A stretch of DNA of 64,000 bases, from the NCBI GenBank assembly GCA_030765055.1, contig CM060955.1, forward strand, positions 97,251,020-97,315,019, read 5' to 3'. This DNA comes from Mantis religiosa (lineage: Eukaryota > Arthropoda > Insecta > Mantodea > Mantidae). Below the pieces are notes generated by a model. That model searched no databases. It had not been told where the DNA came from and saw only the letters and a program-made list of their open reading frames with translations. This document shows positions 23,101 through 35,100 of the stretch, piece by piece (positions within the stretch are counted from its first letter, which is position 1; each line of letters starts with the position of its first letter). Both the position numbers and the translations under genes were made by a program.

Positions 23101-26100
23101 ACCCATAGAATTGGATATTTCGTAAAAAAATATTCATAAACAAAAACCGTGATAAAGTTATAAATTTTGAAATTCTGACATTAAATGAAGTATTAAAACT
23201 TAGTGCCCCTAACACCAGATGGCAGAGTGATCGGAGCTCCGTAGTAGTGGAAGAAGAGGAAGGTTCATTTAGTCACCAAACAGCTGAGGATGAGATCGAA
23301 TGATCTTGAAAACGTTTCAATTATACAACAAGTAAGTGAAGTTTGAGTGTAAACATAAAGACTCATATATCAAACTCAAATATGAAGAATACTTCACTGT
23401 TAATAATGCTTCTGCTTTTAATATTTATTTAATAACTGCTTTCCACAAGGTTCAATATGTGGCAATATCACATCTGTCTCTTTATAAAATGTCAATGCGT
23501 CATCACATCCTGGCTGCAGGGTAAGACTGAAGGTTAAGAAGTGTTTCTGATTGGCCAGTTTACTTCAATTTATTTCTCTGCTTGAACTGCCTGACATGAT
23601 GTAAACAGAAGGAAATATAATGTTTTAAAGAATTAAACCTGAGGATTTTAATACATCTTAAACATAGGAAATCTGAAAGATCCAACTAAAAATGTTGTAA
23701 ACAATGGGAAAATGCAAAAGACAGGACAATAAATAGGGATAATACTGTATCTGCTTTATTAGTCATGCAGATATTTCTCTACTATTACATTTAGGTGGTA
23801 GAGTTGTTTTATGTTTAATGCTTGCTCATACTTCATACAGCACCATTAAGGTGACACTACTGGTACACAAAATGCAATGTTCATTGGGAAGAGAAACTCA
23901 GGAAGAAAATGTTCCAGAAAGTTTAGGGTACCTCCCTTGCGTTTGTCAGTTATGAAGACTAAAGAAAATCTGGGAAATACCTCAGTCAGGATGGAAAGTC
24001 ACAGCAGGACTTGAAACCTCTCACTCATGACTTCAGCTATCACAGTATTAGGGGTGCAATAAAGTAATAATGGATACAGGAAATTATTTAAGTAAATTAA
24101 GAACTGAATGAAGAAAAACTGATAGTACAAGTAAGAATACTAAAAGATAATTAGATATCCATTGAAAGTGTTTATATCTATTTATGGAATTATTAAGCCA
24201 TTGTGATATCAAGGCAAAATTCATTTTGTTCACTATAAGAAAAACTTACATCATGCAATTTCTTCATTGTTGTTAATACTGTACTCTGCCATGGTGGGTA
24301 TGTCTTTGCTATCCATATGGTAACATGGCTAGGCTTTTCTATGGAGGGAACATGACCTTTGTTTTGCTTTCTGGGTTGCATCTGATTTTTTAGTAGAAGA
24401 CGAAATGTATGAGCAGCCTCCATTAAATAATTGGAAGACTTTAGAAGCAGCTCATCGACAGGCTCTGAAGCAGGCCATTTGGCATTAATTGTTATGCTTC
24501 CCTCCTGAAAAATAAGAACCAAGATCTAAGTTTAAGACTAAAATTAAAAAACTATAAACTAAGACTATTATTATACAAATAAAAATATTTAGTAAATAGT
24601 TTCCACTTCAAAAACACTTTTTAAACCAATTCTCGAACTGTATAAACACTTAAGCTCCACTTACTTTTTAAATTAGGACAAGTTTCAAGGACACCGCATC
24701 CCCATCCTCAGCTGATGTTCTACTGGTTCTTCAGGTGACCGCCTCCCTCTCCTGGCGCCAGGAGAGGGAGGCGGTCACCTGAAGAACCAGTAGAACATCA
24801 GCTGAGGATGGGGATGCGGTGTCCTTGAAACTTGTCCTAATTTAAAAAGTAAGTGGAGCTTAAGTGTTTATACAGTTCGAGAATTGGTTTAAAAAGTATT
24901 TTTGATTGATGAAGCTCCACTGTTTATAAATACTTCTATTATAGTTTTATTAGTTTTCACTTATCTTAAGAAGTTGATGACAATACTTCTATCTTGTTTT
25001 GGTCATTTAACCATGAAATAAATCCCGAAATTAAATTATTAAAACAATTAAATGTTCCCATAGACTTAATAGTTTGGGAAAAAATATTTATTTAAAAAAA
25101 TAAAAATCGCGTAATGAATTTTGACATACCGACATTTGATTCTGTTTTTAGGTTTGCTTCGTCTTCAGATGGTAATATGTAAATATGTAGTATCCTTGAC
25201 AATGAAGTGTGTTGACTGAAGTGGGCAAATGCTCATGAAATTAATTTCGCAAAAACAAGATAGAAGTATTGTCATCAACTTCTTAAGATAAGTGGAAAAT
25301 ATTTACTAAATATTTTTATTTGTATAATATTTATTACTCCACTGTAACTAGCTTCATTTTCTGTGTAATAGGACTATTATATTTACTAAATATAGTAAAG
25401 CAAAGAAATATCAATGTACAATATATATATTCCCTAAAATTATACACTAAGATGCATTGAGATCATTATCCATATATTTCTCGATTGAATACTACACCTT
25501 ACTGGCAACTTTTAATGGAGTAAAAACTATTTGTAGTCGGTTTATTGACACTCGTCATTTACTTTTTTTATATTATCGAGGGACTAGTTACAAAAGTATT
25601 GGAGGTTGAAACTAGTCCCTCGATAATATAAAAAAAGTAAATGACGAGTGTCAATGAACCAACTACAAATAGTTTTTACGATTAATTTTGACATCACTGT
25701 TACTAAATTCCTCAAATCACACATTTTAATGCAGTTTTTGAAGAGATTTTGGTTTTGGACTTCCCTAAATGTTTGTGGCAATTTATTATATATTGTAATT
25801 CCCATAAAGTGTGGACTTTTTTCGAGCAGTGCTAACCTATGAGCTGGATATCAATGTCTATTTTTCTTCTTGTGTTGTGTTCATGTTGATGGTGATTTTT
25901 TAGAAAACTGTTATAATTATTACATACATATTAAACTAGTTGTGTGTGTATATATAGGCTGGGTTAAGTCAAATTGTTTAATGTTTTAAACAGGGTCTGC
26001 AAGAAGCTCTATAACTTGAATGGGTCATTATGCATATGATTTTCTTTTGAATTCAGAAAATTCTATCACAACCTGTTGCATTTCTCACATGGTTATTCCA

Positions 26101-29100
26101 TATGAAAGTACTGTATGAAAGTAACTGTAATATACGATTTTCCTTGTTTCTAAATTTATTTGAGCCAGGCAGGAGATGTTGAAACAGGCAATATTTAATT
26201 TCTTTTCTATATAATTTAGTTGGCCAGTCCATTTGAGGCATTCATCTACAAATAGACCTAAGAGTTTTGCTTCTTTTGTAGTGGCTGAAATTACCAAGTT
26301 TGTTTGCATGTTTTCTACTTCAGTTTTGAATTGCAAGATTTCTGTTTTAGTTCACAATTCATTATATATTTTATCTGTGGAACTGTTTCAGTTACTAGTC
26401 TCTTAATGCAATATAAAGAAAACTGCACTCATTATTTCTGTTTCTATGTACAATGACTTGATAAACTTTGAAAGAAGATAGAAGATCACAGACAAGATGA
26501 AAATCATGTTAACTGTTGAGTACATTACATCACCATCAAATGTCAATTTCTCCTTTTAAGAAATTAAAATATGTAATCATTAAATAAAATCAGTAAATCA
26601 GGTTCACAAAATAGGTGGGTCAATTTACATTTGAAGAATGCACCTTTGAATATTTTATCATTATCACACATTATATATATTGAAAGTGTTACTAGCAGTG
26701 ACACTGAATACTTAAATATGTACATATTGTTAGATAGTCAACATGAAAAATTCAATGCCATGGCCAGGATATGAACCACGGACTCCTGGTTTCTGTCCAG
26801 TCGCTCTAACCCATTGAGCTACCATGGCCAACTTGACGTCAATGGGTTAGAGTGACTGGACGGAAACCACGAGATCCGTGGTTCAAATCCCGGTCATGGC
26901 ATTGAATTTTTCATGTTGTCTCTACCAAAAACCTTAGCCTATATACGGCTATTAATTTCCATCAATCAACTAAAATGTCCACATTGTCTTGAGTTCATTT
27001 TCGTCGCTGGATGTGTTTTGATCACAAATATGAAACTGGATAAGATAAGTCATGGTGACATTTACTACTTGTACACACTTTATCTTGAGCTATCAGATGG
27101 TGTAGTTAAAGATGGCAACAGTACTTTCTGTCTTTTACATAGTCATACTTTAAACTATTAGCTGTGGAAAGAGTTTTGTTACTAACAGGGAGGAGAACCT
27201 TTAATGTTTAATTGAAGGCTTAAAGGAACCAACATGGACAAAAGCCTAATGTCTAATCCCTCACCTTCACATGGTACAGCTGATAGTAATCACATATCAA
27301 TTTTGTTATAATAGAAAGGAGCCCTTTTAATTGCTTCTATAATCTGAAGATTTAAAGGAACTGATTCTAAACAAAATTAGTGATGAACTAAATGGAAGGT
27401 CTGCTCACCAATAAGCCTGGTCAGCTTGGTGAGTTACGGGCCTGGACTGATAATTCTTCCTTTCCATATATCAGATCCCCTCTCCTGCCTTTCCAGTTTT
27501 CCTTGACTCGACTCTAATTTTCTTCAACCCCGATGATATTTGAGTATTCAAGGCCTAGAGGATCATTTCATTTTCTTTCCTGTCCATATATTTCTCTACT
27601 TAGAGTGATGTAACCACCATTTATGGTGCCCAATTTTAAACAATTATAAAAAATGCCTTTCTTGGAAGTGTTGAAAACAGTGTTGTTATAATAAATTAAA
27701 TTTAAAGGGAGTCGATTAATGACACTAAACAACACTTACTTTTAAATTTTTCCGGAACATGTTTCATCCTCAACCGGCCATCGACTGGTTCTCATTGGTG
27801 TAGTTGACGATATTTTGTCATAGGTCTCCTCTGGTGGCGGTTCAAGGAACTTGCTGAACAAATCTTTCTGGGGGATGTTGAAATTGAATACTTTGTTCCC
27901 ATTTTTTGAAATGAAGATTTGTTCCCATGTGGATAGTTCTTGTTTTCCTGATGTATGTTTTAGTAGTTTTGGTTCTGGATTTATGTTGTGGTTTTTACCC
28001 AAAAAATGCGTAGCAACTTTGATTTTTCTAATTGTTTATATTTTATGTTCCTAAAGTGTTCCTTTGCACTTGCTTCTAAATTTCTTTTGGTTCTTCCAAT
28101 ATAAATTTGACTACAGTCTCTGCATTCAATTTGATATATACCAGATTTTTTGTTAGATGGAATGGCATCTTTGATGTTTGAGCAAATTAGGTTTTTTATG
28201 GAGAAATGGTTGACTGGTGCTAGTTGATCTGGCCTATCTGTACATGAGTGCATTAGAAATAAGGATCACCAAAGGTTTCCCTTGGATGTTCAAACTCTGG
28301 CAACGATATGTAGATGACATATTTGCAATAGTACCAAAAAAACACATCAGTGATGATTAGAACTTTTAAATATCCAAGAAAAAAGCCTCAAGTTCACTGT
28401 AGAAATAGAAAAAGACGAGTATTTACCATTTATAAATCTAAAAATAATGAAAAATAAAAACTGACTAAACTTTGGCATTTACAGAAAACCAACACAGACA
28501 GACAACTACATAAAAGCTAATGGCTACAACCCAAGATCCCACAAACAGGCAATCTTTAATAGTTTAGCACACAGACTGGTCAACATCCCTCTCACAGCAG
28601 AAGAATACAAAACAGAATACAACAAAATTATTGAAATAGCACAAAAAATTGTTTTTCCCAAATCATTAGTAGACAAAAAAAGTGAACTTAGCAAAAAAGA
28701 AGCTAATAAAGGAAACCACAACTCTCTCAGCTACAGAAACTAATATGATTTTCAAAAAATTCACTTACCATGAGTGGGCCTTTGATAAATTCAAAAAAGT
28801 CTTCAAAAAACAAAACATTCAACTAGCACCAGTCAACCATTTCTCCTTAAAAACCTAATTTGCGCAAACATCTAAGATGCCATTCCATCTAACAAAAAAT
28901 CTGGTATATATCAAATTGAATGCAGTGACTAGTCAAATTTATACTGGAAAAACTAAAAGAAATTTAGAAACAAGAGAAAAGGAACACTTCAGGAACATAA
29001 AATATAAACAATTAGAAAAATAAGCAGTTGCCATGCATTTTTGGGGAAAGAACTACAACATAAATCCAGAACCAAAACTACTAAAACATACATTAGGAAC

Positions 29101-32100
29101 ATACATCAGGAACTATCCACATGGGAACAAATCTTCATTTCAAAAAATAGGAACAAAGTATTCAATTTCGACATCCCTCAGAAAGATTTGTTCAGCAAGT
29201 TCCTTGAACCGCCACCAGAGGAGACCTATGACAAAATGAGAACCAGTCGATGGCCGGTTGAGGATGGAGGCAAAGTTTCTGAAACATGTTCCGGAAAAAT
29301 TTAAAAGTAAGTGTTGTTTAGTGTCATTAATCGACTCCCTTTAAATTTAATTATAAAAAAGTTAAATAGAAACAGATTGGTACAGTGAGATCTCCTCTGT
29401 ATCCTTTCTGTACACTTAAAGAAGATATGGATGGAAACCACCTGCTCTGCTGTCCAACCTTTAGACAACATACCACATAACATCAATATTTGCAGTGCAA
29501 GGAGCGAATGGTTTAACATTAGATACCAACCAACTTTAAACTATTTCATAGAAGGCAACGAGTTGTAGTTACTGCAATTGCTTTTTTCCATATTAGCCAA
29601 TGGCTGAAGTAAAAGGCTATAGTAAATTATATGGATTTGATGGAGGCAGTTACAACCATCTGATATTTAAAATTTTTGTCTGAGTTGATTAATACAAAAG
29701 TAAACTGACACGATAATGCAAGAGAGCAGCAACAAAGGTTGCATGATACACTACAATGGGTAAGTGTTGACACTGGATAATGGACTGGATTGGGAAAGCT
29801 TAGTAATAATCTCCAACCTTTATCACTAAATTCCGGGGCTCAAGATAAAGTTTGTGCAAGTAATACTTGTTTAACACTTTGTTGTCTGTGAACTACTATA
29901 GGAAACTAACATTAGATCAACTTACCTTGCCTAAAAGTTCCCACACATGTTCAGCTACATGTGGACAAATGGGAGAGAGCACCAAAGCTTGTATTTCTAT
30001 GAATTTAAAAATCAGATCCTTATGCATGCCTTCTGCAAATGTTAACTCTCTGTACTTATCCCTGGATGCCTGCAGTTCAAAAAATCCTGTTCGCAAGGCA
30101 TCCTTGAACAACATGTTCTTGTAGTTCTCATCAGTTTCTTGAATCTTCTGGTTCATTTCACTGTAAGTACATTAAATGAAAAATGAATCTAAATCGTATT
30201 TGTTTCAAAGGCTTTCAGAGAATTCTAAATTGGTGTTTTTGTCCGATCTAAATATGTTAATATCTTTTGCTCTTAAAACAAGGACTGGTGTGCATTACTT
30301 TTTAAGTCTTGAATAACTTCCATTAAACCAAGCCTAATTAACTGGTAAATAAAAAAACAGATCACTGGTACAACAATTTGCATTACTTATGTATAAGCAT
30401 CTAGTTGGAAATGTAAATCACTCTTATAAAATTCATTGACATGGCCAGGATTTGAAGTAACGTCTTTTTTGGCTTTTTGATAATTATAATGGTGAGATGC
30501 CTATACAGTCAAGTGCAAGGAAAAGAAACAACACTACTGGTTTCCTACAATGTTTTTCTTAATTTAATGATAGTAACAACTTGTTATCATCACTATCCCT
30601 GGGTGAGTCAATCTCTTATTGGTTTGAATTAAAGTATGACAAACATGCAAAAAAAGTGAGGTCTAAGTGAGTAGTGAAAGGGGAGGGGAACAGAAATATT
30701 TCATCCAAGTAAAGGTATTCTTTGGAATAACAGTCCACACCACTCCTGGACGAGTTCCACCTAATGTTGGTTTGATGTCAAAAACATGCCACTCAAAACC
30801 TACGAACACAAAGTCAGTTTCAGGCACAGGAGCATAGAAAAAGGGTAGAAGTAACACAAACATTAAAAGGACTGCTAGAATCATGTAAGTGGTGGAAATG
30901 GGCTTGGTAGAGGCAGTTTAGTTTTCCTTACCAGCATAAATCACTGCACATTATATCTGCATAGTTCCATACACTTGACTCTACATCATTAGACCTTCTC
31001 ATTAGGGTAACTATAAAATAGGAATGAACATAAGGCAGGGCTAGGCATGAGTGGTCTACTGCTAACTAGCCAGTGAGGTGAGTGCGACGTTGTACAATTG
31101 AACACATGCACCAGCTAGCTTAGCTGAACCCTACGTCTAATTTCTTTGTGAGCTCAAAAGATACTAATTACAGAATTCTTTGGTGTTTTCCATGTCACAG
31201 AACTATTTTTTTAAGGTGACTGTCCAGATACCATATTTCTAGGACATCTGGTTTGGAAGATAGGGAAAGATAGGAAGTCTGACCAGAAAGAAAAGAATCA
31301 ATAACAATCCGTGAAGAAAAACAAACACATGCTGGTGCATTTTCTAATTTTGGTCACTGAAGTGATGACCTTTTAAGAGTGCAAATGTGCTTTTCAAAGT
31401 TGGTAAATATATCACTTAACAAACCAAGTACCAGTGTACCTAGTTGTAACTGTGGGACAACTCGTAAGATTTTACATAAGCAGGTTAGAATATTACTGGC
31501 ATGAATATTCCTTTTTCAATCAGTTATCAACTACAGAAGTTTATGAATGTACAAATTTTGATCAGAGTCGAGAATTAATGGGACAAGCTTGTCATGGTCA
31601 GTGCTCATTCTGTGACAAACACTGTTAAAGAAGGCAAGCAGTTCACTAAATTAGAAGTTACCATATTTAGGTCTTCTGGAAAACATCAAGCAATGAAAAA
31701 ACATGCTACCAACTTAAGACGATTTCTAAAGCAATTTTATTTATATTTCAAGGGTGAACAAACTAAGTGCTAAAAGGTTGACCAATTTAATGAGGGAGAA
31801 AACATGCACAGCTTTATAAGTACAGGGGATTCCATGCCTATATTTTATTTAGATGAAACCTGGGTTAATCAATATTAATTGCATGAAGAATTATGTTTGA
31901 ATAGTTTGGGTTTCTGGCTTTCATACTATTCTTTATACAAAATTTAAGGATATGTTTATATTGTAACTATAATACATTGGAGCAATATGCAGCTCAGTTT
32001 ACCAGTTAGGCAGATTTGGTGAGACAAAGACAGAGTATCTTTAATTTCTGTTGCCTGCTCACTGTGGAACTGGCAATGCCAAGGGAACACTATCACTATA

Positions 32101-35100
32101 TTGGCTAAGCCCATGTTCATTCTTGTTTTGTAAACATTCAAAGCAACTTCAAGTATTTACAACATACCTAAAGATTGCTTGCAATATTGCAAATACTAAG
32201 TTTTAGAACAGTTAACATCTATTAACTTTAATCTATGCATGTAGTCAGAAAAATTGAATCAAACTTGAATGCTATGATCCATGAAGCATGGATCTTCAGT
32301 TTTCTGCATGCATGCTATGCTTAGCTACCATGGCAAGATGCCTGAATGTGCATTAAACTTTCTCATCTTACCATGATGTGCCTGCATAAATATTAAGCTC
32401 TTTCATCTGATTTAAGCATCTCAGTAACCTTCAAGGTAATTTTAAATACTTCAGATATACTGAAGATGAACTGCAATGTTACAGGTATTTTCAATTAATA
32501 TCTATTATGGTTATTTGATTTACTTACACTAAATAATTCAACAAAACTTCCATAGGAAAAAAAAGGGAAAAAAGTATCAGAAACAAAAGAAAGAATAACT
32601 GTGAATAAGGTATTCATACCTCAGAAATACTCTGTCATTAAAGGTATCAGCTGGGCCTGTCCTTAAAGTATTTCTATTGGTAATGATCTCTTTCACCCAT
32701 TCAATGAATGTGTATAAACGAAGAATTCCTGAGAAGAAAACCACAATTAATTACATGATGCACAAACATAAAAATAGGAAAACACACTTAAGTCGCAAAG
32801 TACTCACCTGCATCTGCCATTGTGACAAGGAAGTTGGCATCTTCTACAGAGTCACCTGCATCTGCAAGACAAAGCCTCATTCCATCTGCACTAAACTGCT
32901 GAACAGCTTCAGAGAGGGTCAGAAAGTTCCCTTCTGACTTGGACATCTGGAATAAAAGCAATCTTGGTATATTTAATTGTTATTTTAAATAAAATAACAA
33001 ACAATATGTATATTGTGCTGAAAAGCAATAACATTACATGAATTCTGGATCCTCTAACAAGTCAAGATACAGTATACCACAGGAGAGAAAGTCTCCAGGG
33101 CATGAGACACAGGGGTGTTAGAGAAGGTTCCCACACCCTTCCTGCATTGATTTATTTCACTCCATACCAATTAAGTTACAGACTATTCAAAAATATTCTG
33201 ACGTCTTTTACTTTTGTGAATGAGTCTTTTCAGTTTTAGTGAACAGTGTGAACAGGGACCATGTTTTTTTAACGGTTATACTCCTTGTGTAGCATGTGTT
33301 CCTGTCACACACATTCTCTGTCCTTATCCCACTGTGTAAGGGGGCGCATTCCTTTCAGAGACTTATTCTGAGTTGATGGACAGTAGAAGACTCTCAATCA
33401 TCACTAAGTCTAAGTACAATACCATAAAGTTTTATGCGTGTTTGGAAGGATTTAGTAACAATGGCATCCAGATTAATTATAAAACTATCTGTAGTTGGTT
33501 TTACACACTACATCACTTACATTTTGATTTTATGAGGCTGCTGTTTGTGATGTGTGAAAAACTGACTAAAAATAATTTTATCAACCATTAAGTTTTGTTC
33601 AGTTTGTGTATTAATAGGAAAGTAGTAGCATAAATGTAAGAAAAAAACAACATAAAGTGACATATGGGAGACCCATTTATAACTGTATTATAAGTTTTGA
33701 TGTGCCCTGAGCAGACGTATGAGATGGACATTAGAGCAACATGTTAGCTAGTGTAAAAGGTGGCTCCAGGCAATTTATAAACCAGTTTAAGTAAAATATG
33801 TATGTAATGTGTATAATATATTGTAAATAGTAAGTTATATAAATAAATTCTATTTTATTCTATTGTAAGTTTCAAATACCTTTGCAGAGTTGAGCATTAG
33901 ATGTCCATTAGCACGAATTCCTTTTGGCCATTTAGATTCATCATCAGGCCAGATAGCACAATGGTTATAGATGAAGAAAGTCAAGTGATTTTGTATGAGA
34001 TCTTTGCCAGAACATCTGAGGTTCACTGGATACCAGTACTCAAATTCTCTCTTCATTTTATCCAAATTTTCTTTTGGTATCTTGGTGTTTTTGGGGAATT
34101 TGGCATTCTTAAAGAATATATAATCCCATACCTCTGGCACCATTTGTTCTGGCCTGTAAGTGTAAAAATAATAAGTACAGCATTCTTCTTCTTCTTCCTA
34201 GTGCTCAATAATAGAAAATTTTATAAAACAGCTTAAACTGAACGAGGAATTTCAAATGATGCTCAATAAACATCAACTGATTGAATAAGTCAATGTTTTA
34301 AACTATTTGACATGGATGGTTCTGGTTTTATGAAATACTGTTAAGCTTTTATAAGTATTTATCTACCAGCAATTACTATGTCCACATAAATGAGTAATGA
34401 AATATAGTGTTAAAAAAAAAAAAGATTATTGTGTGTTAAATGTCAAGATTTTTTTCTGTCTCTACCTAGATGTTTTCTCTACTTCAGCCTCCATTTTCAC
34501 TCATCTGTTTATCTTTCTACCTCTTTTTCTCCCTCTCAGTTATAGCAGATTCATGTTCGCTCTCGCTTGGCTCTCACTTATCCAGGTAACTCACCCTGAC
34601 CGAGATCCGAACTCGGGGCCTCTTGAACGTGAGGCAGACACGCTACCATTTACGCTACCGAGGTGGGCTTTATTAGAAATGCTGCTTTAGATATGCTCAC
34701 TTACAAATTATTACACTTATAAAATTCAAATATATTTTTAAATGTAACCTTGACTTGTCAAAATATCACCCTTTTTCATTGTTATCTGGAATATGATTAA
34801 AAAAAGACTTACTTGATGTTGAGCATGTTAGGTTTATCTCCTTTGAAGGTTCCACCTTGAAGAAAGTGTGCAACTGTATAATATGCCATGTATATGGTTG
34901 AATCTGATAGTGACTCAATCAACCATTGCTCATCCCATGGTAGTTTGGTGCCTAAAATACATTTTAAAAAAAGAGCTATGTTTTCATTTTGAATATGATT
35001 AAAAAAGGTCTTCCAACAAGAGTGTCCTACTTTTTAACTTAAGTAAAACACATTCTATAAATGATAAATTTATTTCTTTTTTTTATTTTGGAACATAAGC

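Larger units (their letters stand above)
21914..23425. mobile_element. Penelope-like inverted pair, family B
   Basis: A long minus-strand PLE copy (to about 23004) is fused head to head with a short plus-strand copy (about 23005-23380) of the same 3' end. The perfect 12-bp duplication tatttaataact is at 21902-21913 and 23426-23437. Only the right side has the extra tail (23381-23425, with acttcactgttaataatgct). Both arms hold the end of the GIY-YIG frame and a hammerhead motif. The pair lies in a LARS1 intron. Confidence 0.85.
24572..25368 (+). mobile_element. Penelope-like inverted pair (outer element of a nest)
   Basis: Outer arms match in inverted orientation: tatacaaataaaaatattta from 24573, continued after the nested insert as cttatcttaagaagttgatg, against 25253-25325. 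The plus-strand middle codes for FWSFNHEINPEIKLLK, VPIDLIVWEKIFI and MNFDIP, the end of a GIY-YIG frame. The target duplication is taagactattat (24560-24571) versus taggactattat (25369-25380). The tail (ccactgtaactagcttc) is on the right only. A second PLE has inserted in the left arm. Confidence 0.75.

Noticed and set aside
24590..25380. CRISPR-like or tandem repeat array suggested by repeated blocks
   Set aside because: The repeats are inverted, not direct and regularly spaced; explained by nested Penelope-like pairs in a eukaryotic intron.
30663..30884. Hydrophobic minus-strand frame resembling a membrane protein
   Set aside because: Only one short frame, no splice sites or neighbouring exons, and no family match I can support.
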